Assembly: GCA_903913215.1 (NCBI GenBank)
Contig: CAIWKE010000027.1
Coordinates: 124,001-188,000 of the forward strand
Reading direction: 5' to 3'
Length of the DNA: 64,000 bases
From: an uncultured Holophagaceae bacterium
GTDB lineage: Bacteria; Acidobacteriota; Holophagae; Holophagales; Holophagaceae
This document shows, piece by piece, positions 17,275 to 24,462 of this stretch (within the stretch, counting starts at the first letter, position 1; each line of letters begins with the position of its first letter). A program made the position numbers and the translations under genes. The notes under the pieces are model-generated. The model was not told where the DNA came from. It saw only the letters and a program-made list of their open reading frames with translations, and searched no databases.

Positions 17275-17775
17275 CTAGTTGACGCGGACCTTGTCGAGCA
17301 CCTTCTGGCGCAGGTCCTTGTATTCGGCCTCGCTGATGAGCCCGTCCCGCTTCAGCTTCTCCAGGTTCTCCAGGTCGGCCCGGAGGCCCTGAGTCAGGGC
17401 GCCGGGAACCGTTGTCGTGGGTGTCGCGGGAGCCAGTGTTGCCTCGGGCTTCCGCTCGGCGCCCAGCTTGGGCACGTAGGGCTTGAGGGTGCCGAGGTCC
17501 TCGATGTTGCCGTAGGCTTCCACCTTGCCGTCCACGAAGGCGACGTACTGGGAGCGCTGGTTCACCTTGATGGCCCCGTAGCGGTCATAGGCTTCGTATT
17601 CGAAGATGTCTCGGCCGTTCAGGACCTTCGTGCGCGTGGGCTCACCGATGCGCATCACGATCTCCTTCTTGGTCATGCCGGGCCGAACCTTGACGAAGTC
17701 CAGGTCGGGCTTGTTGCAGCCCAGGGAGGCCAGGATTGGGAGGGCCAGGAGGAAGGCACTGAGGGGTCGGGTCAT
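17275..17775 (-). CDS. BamE/SmpA-like lipoprotein with C-terminal SHOCT domain
   Basis: 166 residues. The signal peptide ends at ASLGC, so the mature lipoprotein probably starts at Cys20. The region VRPGMTKKEIVMRIGEPTRTK is the BamE/OmlA fold signature, and the C-terminus LENLEKLKRDGLISEAEYKDLR is a SHOCT helix pair. BamE supports outer-membrane protein assembly; SHOCT domains are usually oligomerisation modules. The start at 17775 avoids a Pro/Gly-rich shadow extension to 17937. Confidence 0.8.
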   Translation of the reverse strand: MTRPLSAFLLALPILASLGCNKPDLDFVKVRPGMTKKEIVMRIGEPTRTKVLNGRDIFEYEAYDRYGAIKVNQRSQYVAFVDGKVEAYGNIEDLGTLKPYVPKLGAERKPEATLAPATPTTTVPGALTQGLRADLENLEKLKRDGLISEAEYKDLRQKVLDKVRVN

Positions 17776-17861
17776 GGGGTCCACCTTGAGGCATGGAATG
17801 AGGCCGGGCCTTGGCCCGCCCTCTGAGTCTACTGGACCGGGCGGGCAGAGCCCCCGGCGAT

Positions 17862-18395
17862 TCAGGCCCGGGCCCGGCCGGGCAGGCGGCGCAGCATGAC
17901 CAGCAGGGGCACCAGGAACATGGCCCCCAGGATCCACGCGATGGTGGCACCCGGGTGCTTGACATAGGCATTCAGGCCCAAGGTGGCTGAGGCGATGACG
18001 GCGTAGTAGAGCATGTCGCCGGTGAGGGCGAAGGCCCAGCCCGCCATGGCGCCATGCCCCGCCGCCAGGGCCGCGGCGCGGCCGCTCATGGGATCCAGGC
18101 CGAAGGCGATGCCAACGAGGCCCAGGGGGCCTGCTCCGGTGCCCGCCAGCAGGGCGCGGGTGCGGGCCATGGCCTCGGTCACGGCCAGGCGCACATGAGC
18201 CGGGAAGGGCGCCCGGCGCAACCAGGCGGCCAGGAGCCGCAGGATGGGCTCGAAGGCCAGGGCCAGGAGCACATCCGACAGGAAGTAGAGCCCCGCCGTC
18301 AGGGGCCAGGCCAAGCCCCGGCTGTGGGCCAGCAGCACCCCGGCGGGAATGCCGCCCCCGACGGGAAGGAGGAAGAGCAGCAGCACCGGAACCAT
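17862..18395 (-). CDS. Polytopic membrane protein of unknown function
   Basis: 177 residues with about five hydrophobic segments: residues 2-18, 27-50, 78-100 (weaker), 115-138 and 150-170. The sequence MVPVLLLFLLPVGGGIPAGVLLA resembles small multidrug-export-like proteins, but the match is loose. The start at 18395 is the first one that gives a normal membrane N-terminus. Confidence 0.65.
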   Translation of the reverse strand: MVPVLLLFLLPVGGGIPAGVLLAHSRGLAWPLTAGLYFLSDVLLALAFEPILRLLAAWLRRAPFPAHVRLAVTEAMARTRALLAGTGAGPLGLVGIAFGLDPMSGRAAALAAGHGAMAGWAFALTGDMLYYAVIASATLGLNAYVKHPGATIAWILGAMFLVPLLVMLRRLPGRARA

Positions 18396-18485
18396 GGTTT
18401 CAGAGTAACCGGGGCGCCGGGCCATGACGCCGCAAGGGAAAGCCATTGAACCGGTGAAGCACGGTGACCTGAGAATGGCCTTGAT

Positions 18486-18515
18486 CTATCCCCGTGCATC
18501 CCCGTTTATCCCCGG
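18486..18515. repeat. Tandem ATCCCCGT-type 10-mers
   Basis: Three near-identical 10-base units (TATCCCCGTG, CATCCCCGTT, TATCCCCGGC) lie in tandem in the 247-base gap between two minus-strand genes. It resembles the short modular arrays elsewhere in the window but with a different unit sequence. No ORF or clear hairpin was seen in the rest of the gap. Confidence 0.5.
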
Positions 18516-18642
18516 CTCAAAGGCTTTGGACCCGGGTTGCGAAGGACGAACCGGGTCCAGCACCGGTCGAGCCAGAGGCCGAGGAGGGCTAGCGCAGCGC
18601 CAGCGGAGGTTGGCCTGGCATTCGGGGCAGCGGTGGTCCATG

Positions 18643-19014
18643 TCAGACGATCTTGCACCGGATCAGCGCGTCCTCGTCGAACCTGTAGATGGCGCAGAGG
18701 CGGTGGTAGCCATCGGCGATCACCACCCGGCCCTGATCCCGCACCAGCAGCAGGGGTGAGAGGGGGGTGCCCTTGCGGATCTTCTTCTGGTCCCGGTCCA
18801 CGTGGGAGTTGCTGATGCCCAGCAGGGAGAGTTGGGAGGCCCGGAAGATGTCCTTGGCCTTGAAGTCCACGATGGGAGCCACCTGCAGGCGTGCCAACAG
18901 GTCCGCAACCCGGGGCTCATCGAAGAGGAGCTGCAGATAGGACTCCGCGGCGGGGTAATCATGCGCCTCGACGGTTTCCAGCCACTGGATCTCAGGTTGT
19001 TTCGACTTGGCCAT
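18643..19014 (-). CDS. Small ParB/sulfiredoxin-fold protein
   Basis: 123 residues. The core LSPLLLVRDQGRVVIADGYHRLCAIYRF carries Asp101-Gly102-x-His104-Arg105, the conserved loop of the ParB/Srx/SerK superfamily. It has no helix-turn-helix, so it is not a partition ParB. GGAGG lies five bases before the ATG. Relatives include the free-serine kinase SerK and sulfiredoxin; the reaction here is unknown. No partition or phage genes are nearby. Confidence 0.75.
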   Translation of the reverse strand: MAKSKQPEIQWLETVEAHDYPAAESYLQLLFDEPRVADLLARLQVAPIVDFKAKDIFRASQLSLLGISNSHVDRDQKKIRKGTPLSPLLLVRDQGRVVIADGYHRLCAIYRFDEDALIRCKIV

Positions 19015-19076
19015 GTCCACCTCCAGGCTAGGGTAATGGAACTGTTGGGATGGCTGCACCAGAGACCCGCGGAGGC

Positions 19077-19553
19077 TCAGAGCCAGCGCCGGACCCGGGC
19101 CTGGTAGGCGCCGTATTCGGGGCCGAACAGCTCCCGGAGTACGCGCTCCTCCGGCTTGATCTGGAAGCGGCTGATGTAGCCGAAAAAGGCCAGAGGTCCG
19201 AGCAGAGCCCAGGGCGAGAACAGGTAGGTGGCCCAGGCCACCAGCTCCCACAGCAGCCCCACGTACATGGGGTTGCGGGTGAGACGGTAGACTCCGGACT
19301 GGACCAGGGCCTGGGTCTTCTCAGGCTGCCAGGGCAGGATCGTGGTTCTTGCCCTGCGCATGGATAGGAGGCCCGCCAGGTCAAAGGCGCCGCCCACCAA
19401 GGCCAGGGCGAGGGCAACGTAGATGCGCCAGGCGGGTAGCGAAGGGATAAAGGGCGCGAGGAAGGTGAAACCCCACATGGCCAGCGCCGCGACCAGCACC
19501 ACCAGGGGGGGTGGCACCTTCAGTTCGAGCCAGCGTTCACCGGGGTGGGTCAT
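19077..19553 (-). CDS. Isoprenylcysteine carboxyl methyltransferase-family membrane protein
   Basis: 158 residues with three to four membrane segments and the signature YRLTRNPMYVGLLWELVAWA followed by RFQIKPEERVLRELFGPEYGAYQARVRRWL. These are the AdoMet-binding features of ICMT/PEMT-like methyltransferases. The bacterial substrate is unknown. The start at 19553 (MTHPGERW) is preferred because upstream codons look non-coding. Confidence 0.85.
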   Translation of the reverse strand: MTHPGERWLELKVPPPLVVLVAALAMWGFTFLAPFIPSLPAWRIYVALALALVGGAFDLAGLLSMRRARTTILPWQPEKTQALVQSGVYRLTRNPMYVGLLWELVAWATYLFSPWALLGPLAFFGYISRFQIKPEERVLRELFGPEYGAYQARVRRWL

Positions 19554-19780
19554 GGTATCTGCCTGGGGGGCGGTCTGGGGTTTGGATGCGCAAGCGGGCC
19601 AGGTCCATTGTCCACGGAGCCACCCGATCACTGGGCGGCCTTGTTTCCCCTTTCCGTCCGCTCTGCATCGACCTCCCAGAAGACCCGTAGGCCGACCGCG
19701 TGGCCCCTGGGCCTGAGCAGGCCTGGGGGCGAATCATGAGAAAGCCGGTGGATTGCCGGGCAGCTGCTGTGGGCTGGCGT

Positions 19781-20344
19781 CTAGTCCAGCCAGGGATCGC
19801 CCACGGGCAGCAGGTCCCGGCCCACCAGGTCCTTGGAGATGATGCTGGCCATGATGTACCAGGCGCTGCCCGCGCAGGCCATCAGCTCGAAGCCGGCCAC
19901 CTTGATCAGGGCGGGGAAGCCGAAGTGGCCCATCACGAGCAGGATGAAGCCCACCAACAGCAGGGTGAAGGTGAGCGCCAGGGCCTTGCTGATGCGCAGG
20001 GCGCCCACCCAGAGCACCGCCGTGAAGAGCGTGAAGGCCAGCAGGAACCAGCCGACGTCGGTGGTGGAGCTCTCGAATACCTTGTAGCGGTTGCCCAGGA
20101 CGATGAGGGCGAAGGAGATCCAGAAGGCGCCGTAGCCCGTGAAGGCGCAGTAGCCGAAGTTGTTGCCGGTCCGCAGCTCCTGGAAGCCGGCCACCAGCTG
20201 AGCCAGTCCGCCGTAGACCACGGCCACGGCCCAGACGGGCCCGATGCCGCACCAGCCCACGTTGTGGAACTGGAGCATGAGGGTAGTGAGCCCGAAGCCC
20301 GCCAGGCCGACCACGGCGGGATTGCCAAGCTTGGGCTGTGTCAT
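19781..20344 (-). CDS. GPR1/FUN34/YaaH-family acetate transporter
   Basis: 187 residues with six membrane segments. It starts KLGNPAVVGLAGFGLTTLMLQFHN, the NPxPLGL-type signature of the acetate uptake permease family that includes SatP. Residues GNNFGYCAFTGYGAFW match the second conserved block. GGAG is seven bases upstream of 20344; a start at 20368 would add eight residues. Likely imports acetate or succinate with protons. Confidence 0.9.
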   Translation of the reverse strand: MTQPKLGNPAVVGLAGFGLTTLMLQFHNVGWCGIGPVWAVAVVYGGLAQLVAGFQELRTGNNFGYCAFTGYGAFWISFALIVLGNRYKVFESSTTDVGWFLLAFTLFTAVLWVGALRISKALALTFTLLLVGFILLVMGHFGFPALIKVAGFELMACAGSAWYIMASIISKDLVGRDLLPVGDPWLD

Positions 20345-20409
20345 GGGATTCTCCGAGTCGATTTGCATCCAATCAAAGAATACATCTAGGTAAGCAATGG
20401 AATCAACCT

Positions 20410-20949
20410 TCAGGACTCACTCGGGCGCTTGAACATCGCGGCGTTGAAGGCCACCGAACCATGCCGGGGCACACTCAGGCTCTGCCAGGGTTCCGTCGCC
20501 AGGTGCTTGGCGAGGAAGACCAGCTGCCCCACGTGGTAGGGGTAGTGGGCCAGCTGCCGGTTGATGGCTTCCAGCACGGTGTGGGGCTGGCCGCGGATGG
20601 TGATGGTGCGGTCGAGGTCGGTCTCCTGGAGCGCTTCGAGAGCCGCAAACAGGCAGGCCCAGCCTTGGGCCCAACGGGCCAGGAGGGCCTCCTGGGAGAG
20701 CCCGTCGGGATCCTCGAATTCCGCATCCCGGTCCCGGTCGGGCTTCTCCCCATCGCTCTGCAGGAAGTCTGTCCAGCGCGAGCGCATGTTGCCCGACAGG
20801 TGGAGCAGAAGGGTCGCCAGGCTGTTCGACTCGGGATCCAGCCGCTCCGCCCAGCGCTCGAAGGGCACCTGGGCCAGGGCCCGGTCGGCCTGTGCCTGGG
20901 CCTCGCGGAACCGCAGGAGGGCATCTCTCAGATAAATCGCGCCGTTCAT
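20410..20949 (-). CDS. DinB-like (DUF1572) protein
   Basis: 179 residues. LATLLLHLSGNMRSRWTDFL and the C-terminal LAHYPYHVGQLVFLAKHL place the three His residues of the DinB-fold metal site. Eight bases separate it from the AHSA1-CWC gene upstream, so they form an operon. A long open frame covering both genes on the same strand is a frame artefact. Function unknown. Confidence 0.82.
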   Translation of the reverse strand: MNGAIYLRDALLRFREAQAQADRALAQVPFERWAERLDPESNSLATLLLHLSGNMRSRWTDFLQSDGEKPDRDRDAEFEDPDGLSQEALLARWAQGWACLFAALEALQETDLDRTITIRGQPHTVLEAINRQLAHYPYHVGQLVFLAKHLATEPWQSLSVPRHGSVAFNAAMFKRPSES

Positions 20950-20957
20950 GATGGGGC

Positions 20958-21572
20958 TCAGGGACGGGCGGGCGCAGTCGCGCACTGTCGGCAGATGCAG
21001 ATCTTGTTTCGATACTCGGGGGGAACCCGGGCCAGGGCGGTGGGGTTGAAGTTGATGGCGTTGCACCAGCATTTCGAAGGGTCGCCGCCCTCCTGGGCGC
21101 CCAGGCAGTCGTTGGGTTGGCCACAGAGGGGGCAGATGAACTTCGAGACCGGCGTGGCTCGGACCTCCTCCACCAGACGATCCAGGTTCTGCTCGTTGGC
21201 ACCCTCCAGGAAGGTGCGCATGTTCTCGGAGAATTCCTGGTTTTCGAAGACTCCGACCCAGGTGACGAGGGTGCCGTCTCCGCTTGGCTCCAGGGAGAGG
21301 CTCAGCTCGAAGCGCGGCAGGTTCACGTGCTGCAGGCGAACCCGCGAAGGGGGGAGGATCTCCAGGAACTCGGCCTGGTTCGGATAGTCGGTCCCATCCG
21401 GGCCGTGCATGGTGAAGCGCCAAGTCCCGCCCGGCTGGAACTCAAAGGTCTCGAAGGTGTTCGTGAATCCGGCGGGCCCCCACCAGCGGGCCAGCCGCAT
21501 CGGGTCCTCGAAGGCGGCAAACACGGCCTCGGGATTGGCTGGAATGACTCGGGAGTGCTGGAAGACTGACAT
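20958..21572 (-). CDS. AHSA1/SRPBCC domain fused to Cys-rich CWC zinc domain
   Basis: 204 residues. Residues about 1-140 are an AHSA1-type SRPBCC domain (LARWWGPAGFTNTFETFEF, RFTMHGPDG). Residues about 147-197 are a CWC-type zinc domain with Cys at 147, 150, 156, 168, 170, 192, 194 and 197 (ICPLCGQPNDC, CWC, ICICRQC). The ATG at 21572 is supported by GGAG. CWC proteins are usually short and stand alone, so the fusion is unusual. It suggests a metal-linked role for the ligand-binding domain; function unknown. Confidence 0.85.
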   Translation of the reverse strand: MSVFQHSRVIPANPEAVFAAFEDPMRLARWWGPAGFTNTFETFEFQPGGTWRFTMHGPDGTDYPNQAEFLEILPPSRVRLQHVNLPRFELSLSLEPSGDGTLVTWVGVFENQEFSENMRTFLEGANEQNLDRLVEEVRATPVSKFICPLCGQPNDCLGAQEGGDPSKCWCNAINFNPTALARVPPEYRNKICICRQCATAPARP

Positions 21573-21594
21573 CTTAGCTCCGGGAATGCATGCT

Positions 21595-21972
21595 TCAGGC
21601 CTTGGAGGAGTCCGGTGGCTGCCAGAGCTCGATGCGGTTTCCCTCTGGATCCATGACCCAACCGAACTTCCCGAAATCCGATTCATCAACCTTGGCATCC
21701 ACCTCGCAGCCTTCAGAACGCAGGGACTTGAGGAGCGAGTGGAGATCCTCGACCACGTAATTCACCATGAAAGGCGATATACTGGGAGCGAAGGCATCGG
21801 AGGAAGCCGGGGAGATACTCCAGACCGTGACCCCGTCGGGTCGGTCGCAGGGAAACGCCGTCCCACCCCAGTCTTGAACGTCGATGCCCAGGTGGGCCTT
21901 GTACCAGGCGCGGAGCGCCTCTGGATCCCGGGCCTTGAAGAAGATTCCGCCAATGCCGACGACTCTTTTCAT
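21595..21972 (-). CDS. VOC-family protein
   Basis: 125 residues. GIGGIFFKARDPEALRAWYKAHLG starts the fold and GWVMDPEGNRIELWQPP ends it, with the conserved metal-binding Glu. GAGG lies eight bases before the ATG. It is the last ordinary chromosomal gene before the lower-G+C cassette region. Function unknown. Confidence 0.88.
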   Translation of the reverse strand: MKRVVGIGGIFFKARDPEALRAWYKAHLGIDVQDWGGTAFPCDRPDGVTVWSISPASSDAFAPSISPFMVNYVVEDLHSLLKSLRSEGCEVDAKVDESDFGKFGWVMDPEGNRIELWQPPDSSKA

Positions 21973-22051
21973 GGGAGCACCTCGTTCGATGGAATCTTGA
22001 GAATAGCCCTCGGCAGGCGGGCCCGAGAACGAGGTTAACCGGAACCCACGA

Positions 22052-22112
22052 TTGCATCGAACGAAGCCTCGCCGCAACTGGCCGACAAGGATGGGGAAGC
22101 GGAGGGTTAGGC
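22052..22112 (-). repeat. Degenerate attC-like site closing the cassette cluster
   Basis: In the minus orientation it opens with GCCTAAC (22106-22112), then CCTCCGC, which pairs with GCGGCGAGG (22067-22075), and continues CTTCGTTC as in the better site at 22953-23049. The second core box appears mutated (GATGCA instead of GTTAGG). It is 24 bases beyond the stop of the first cassette ORF. Confidence 0.4.
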
Positions 22113-22135
22113 CACGCTGGCTACCAGGGAATGGG

Positions 22136-22471
22136 TTAATCGGAACCTCCGACCCCGATGCCCAAGTCCCACGTGGTATCACACCGGAGGCAGAGGGCGG
22201 AATATGCGGAGGCACCCCTGGTTGTTTCCATGGGTTGATTACATTGGGGGCATTTAACATGGAATAATTGATAGAAAAGATAAACCAGGGTTCCAATCAA
22301 TGCCGATGCAAAACAGAAGGCCATGGCAATGCCGAAGCCCTTCGATACCAGATGCGATGGGATCAGAGCAGCAAGGAAAAGGAGAGCAATGACAATCCAT
22401 GCCCGAACGAAGGTTCGCTGGAACCACTTGGCAAAAGAAGGGTGAGGTAAATGTTTCAAGTCCGACTCCAA
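22136..22471 (-). CDS. Small membrane protein with zinc ribbon (cassette ORF)
   Basis: 111 residues from a TTG at 22471; no ATG is available in frame. Two membrane segments lie near residues 22-41 and 46-69, followed by a CxxC...CxxC zinc-ribbon-like tail (VKCPQCNQPM, LCLRCDTTW). Base composition is lower in G+C than neighbours. It is bounded by attC-like sites at 22052-22112 and 22505-22621, as expected for an integron cassette ORF. No family recognised; start uncertain. Confidence 0.55.
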   Translation of the reverse strand: MESDLKHLPHPSFAKWFQRTFVRAWIVIALLFLAALIPSHLVSKGFGIAMAFCFASALIGTLVYLFYQLFHVKCPQCNQPMETTRGASAYSALCLRCDTTWDLGIGVGGSD

Positions 22472-22504
22472 CTGACCTAGGTTGGGTGTAAATGATGGAG
22501 CCCT

Positions 22505-22621
22505 GCCTAACGAATGAGGCTAGCCAAACCCACCTGCACCGAGGCGCTAATCGGAGACGAGGAACCAGGGACAAGAAAGGGAACGGAAAACAGCGCAGGT
22601 GGGATCCGAGTTGAGTTAGGA
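22505..22621 (-). repeat. attC-like imperfect palindrome
   Basis: Outer boxes GCCTAAC (22505-22511) and GTTAGGA (22615-22621) face each other, and inner arms CCCACCTGC (22529-22537) and GCAGGTGGG (22595-22603) are perfectly complementary. The spacers are unequal, as in integron attC sites. It lies right after the stop of the 22643-22945 ORF in the minus orientation, where an attC belongs. Confidence 0.6.
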
Positions 22622-22642
22622 GTTTGGCGCTGGTAGGGGCAT

Positions 22643-22945
22643 TTAGTTGAGAGCATCAAGCAAGCCCCAACCGAAAGAGATGAACCCGACCCCAGCAATG
22701 AACAGGATGTTGAGCCAAAACGTAAAAGGGCTATCCGAGCGTTCGACCCTCGAAAAGCGGCCACGTACATAACCGATTTGAACGCAACAAAGGGCGAGCC
22801 CCCAAAAGATTGGGGCAAGAAGCATCAATTCCATCGGCGACATGGGACCCCGCTTCAGGCCATGTCTCTGGATGGCGCTATATGTGATGAAGAATAGACC
22901 ATAGGCAACTCCGAGGATGCGCCAAGTTCTTAAGGTCAGTGGCAT
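22643..22945 (-). CDS. Small three-TM membrane protein (cassette ORF)
   Basis: 100 residues with membrane segments near 8-24, 37-60 and 78-96. No family recognised. Its ATG is only eight bases inside the GTTAGG boundary of the preceding attC-like site, and a GGGG tract next to that boundary can serve as ribosome-binding site. This tight placement is characteristic of integron cassettes. Lower G+C than the surroundings. Confidence 0.65.
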   Translation of the reverse strand: MPLTLRTWRILGVAYGLFFITYSAIQRHGLKRGPMSPMELMLLAPIFWGLALCCVQIGYVRGRFSRVERSDSPFTFWLNILFIAGVGFISFGWGLLDALN

Positions 22946-22952
22946 GTGAGCC

Positions 22953-23049
22953 CCTAACGGACGAAGCGAGCCAGCCCAACCGTGGGCCTGGGAAAGCGGA
23001 ATGAATGGCTAGTGGTCACGGTTGGGTCCGGGTTAAGCGAAGGGTTAGG
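22953..23049 (-). repeat. attC-like imperfect palindrome
   Basis: Core boxes CCTAAC (22953-22958) and GTTAGG (23044-23049); inner perfect 10-base arms CCCAACCGTG (22975-22984) and CACGGTTGGG (23017-23026). The segment GGGTTAAGCGAAGGGTTAGG next to one core resembles the classical L-box/R-box layout of attC. The stop codon of the 23045-23506 ORF lies within the core box, as often happens in cassettes. Clearest of the series. Confidence 0.65.
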
Positions 23050-23506
23050 TGCCGTAAGAACAATTATGAGAGCTGCTCGTACATTTGGCAGACACGATTT
23101 TTGGATGAATCCTTGCTGTGCGTTTGCCAAGTTTCGTATAGGCTTTCACCTCTAAATCTAGCCGACATGTCCAGGGGCCCTGGCACTCTTTCTGTGTAGG
23201 GGTGAACCTAAGACTCCTAACAAATGACCCAAGCTTGTTCCAGGTTCCAATGAATCCATCAATTCGTTTGGACTCAACGACCTGACCTGAAGAGTCGATT
23301 GCCAACTCTGTGGTGATAATGGTGTCTGGCAAGGCTTGTAGCTCAGACATGGCTGGGAATTTTGGTACTATTTTGTTATCAATTATTATTGGACCTGCTT
23401 CTGGTCTCTTTGATTCAGTTCCGGAAGGATTGGATTGGGCAAATCCAAGGGCTGACCCGATTAGTAGAATTAATGAGAATTTGAATTTGCTGCATGCTGG
23501 GTGCAG
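23045..23506 (-). CDS. Exported protein of unknown function, apparent CTG start (cassette ORF)
   Basis: 153 codons. The frame encodes a signal peptide (KFKFSLILLIGSALGFAQ) followed by a mature part with ITTELAIDSSGQVVESKRIDGF and LRFTPTQKECQGPWTC, faintly like a TonB C-terminal fold. No ATG, GTG or TTG precedes the signal peptide in frame. A CTG at 23506 has AGGAG six bases upstream, provided by the attC boundary. An internal ATG at 23350 would lose the signal peptide. A one-base frameshift from an out-of-frame ATG is the alternative. The stop lies in the attC core. Confidence 0.55.
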   Translation of the reverse strand: MHPACSKFKFSLILLIGSALGFAQSNPSGTESKRPEAGPIIIDNKIVPKFPAMSELQALPDTIITTELAIDSSGQVVESKRIDGFIGTWNKLGSFVRSLRFTPTQKECQGPWTCRLDLEVKAYTKLGKRTARIHPKIVSAKCTSSSHNCSYGT

Positions 23507-23514
23507 TGTTGGCT

Positions 23515-23613
23515 CCTAACTTTGAATTATACGAACCACCGAGCCCACCTGAAGAATCGTGTAAGCATGATACCGGCCACAGCAAAGCATGGATAAATCG
23601 TAAGCGAACCTGG
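23515..23613 (-). repeat. Partial attC-like (or attI-like) site at the head of the cassette cluster
   Basis: The core CCTAAC (23515-23520) and the following arm containing GAGCCCACCTG match one side of the other two attC-like sites. The opposite side is not clear; TTCGCTTACG on the minus strand near 23605 may be a decayed partner box. It could instead be a recombination point without a full attC. Confidence 0.35.
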
Positions 23614-23783
23614 ATTTCGGGAATTGTGGAGGACCTAGAATTTCCAGATGGATCTGCCTGCACTGCCAAGCCGACTGCTGGATTGACTGCGGGTGAAGCC
23701 TAAGGCCTCCGGGCTTCGCCATGGGTAAAGTGCCCCTCCCTGATTACTGGTATTGAGCGGCCAGGGTGGCCAAAGAAATGACA
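23614..23783. other. Intergenic DNA upstream of the zincin gene
   Basis: With the flanking partial attC and repeat, this forms a 380-base stretch with no gene I can support. Short open frames on both strands lack ribosome-binding sites and familiar sequence. The higher G+C from about 23690 onward suggests the end of the cassette region. Confidence 0.4.
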
Positions 23784-23810
23784 ACCACCGATGAACACCG
23801 ATGAAAAATT
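23784..23810. repeat. Tandem CACCGATGAA units
   Basis: Two copies of CACCGATGAA, 11 bases apart, lie 80 bases upstream of the zincin gene. Similar CACCGATGAA-type short arrays occur in the intergenic DNA of many bacteria, from general knowledge. Role unknown. Confidence 0.45.
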
Positions 23811-23887
23811 GAAGATCCACTGGAGGAAGCAGATCCTGGGTCGAGGAAGGTTCACAGGACTGCGCTCAAGGGGAGTAACCTCGTCCC

Positions 23888-24259
23888 ATGCACCTATCGG
23901 AGCGGCCTTTCCGCGCACTGGTGGCCGAGGCGCTGGCGCAGGTGCCAGCGGAGTTCAGGCCCTACCTGGAAGGCGTGGCAGTGGTGCTGGAGGACTGGGC
24001 GCCGGACGCGCTGCTGGAGGAACTGGAGGTGCCCGAGGACGAGACCATCTACGGCCTGTACTCAGGCCGGGCCCTCACAGAGGGGCGCCCCGAATCCGGT
24101 GAGCTGCCGCCCCGCATCACGCTCTACCGGGGCCCCCTGCTGGCGGCCTGTCACAACGAGGCCGAGCTGCGCGACGAGATCACCACCACCGTCCTGCATG
24201 AGATCGCCCACCACTTCGGCCTCGACGAAGCGCGGCTTCGAGAGCTCGGCTGGGGCTGA
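23888..24259 (+). CDS. Metallopeptidase-family (zincin) protein
   Basis: 123 residues. The C-terminal LHEIAHHFGLDEARLRELGW carries HExxH (His104, Glu105, His108) and a following Asp, as in the small zincin family related to DUF1025. The N-terminal half has YLEGVAVVLEDW and ETIYGLYSG. Complete and of typical length; intracellular. Protease activity has not been shown for the family as far as I recall. Confidence 0.9.
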   Translation: MHLSERPFRALVAEALAQVPAEFRPYLEGVAVVLEDWAPDALLEELEVPEDETIYGLYSGRALTEGRPESGELPPRITLYRGPLLAACHNEAELRDEITTTVLHEIAHHFGLDEARLRELGWG

Positions 24260-24288
24260 GCCGGTCGCTGTGGAGCCTGGAAGGGGCT

Positions 24289-24396
24289 CACCACGGAGAG
24301 CGCCGAGAACGCGGAGAACAGACAAACCATTCAACCGCAGAGGGCGCAAAGTGCGCAGGGAAAGACTAGGCTTCCTCTGCGTCCTCTGCGGTTAAA
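24289..24396. repeat. Modular 9-mer repeat element
   Basis: A first block of GCGGAGAAC-like units at 24289-24319 is followed by CAACCGCAGAGGGCGCAAAG and a facing arm CCTCTGCGTCCTCTGCGG at 24374-24391. It lies between convergent genes just after the zincin stop, like the element at 6279-6362. Confidence 0.7.
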
Positions 24397-24462
24397 TCAC
24401 CACTGGGTGCTGCCTCCTCGCAGCCGTAGGGATCACGCCTGCGGACGGATCGAAGCCCCGGG

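Noticed and set aside
18643-19014. Plasmid or phage partition ParB
   Set aside because: No helix-turn-helix, no ParA neighbour and no phage or plasmid genes nearby.
20410-21423. 337-codon ORF covering both the DUF1572 and AHSA1-CWC genes as a fusion
   Set aside because: The AHSA1-CWC gene reads in another frame through this part; the segment upstream of 20949 is a shadow, and the DUF1572 start at 20949 is natural.
23415-23669. 84-codon minus-strand ORF across the head of the cassette region
   Set aside because: Spans the partial attC and the signal peptide of another frame; no ribosome-binding site or familiar features.
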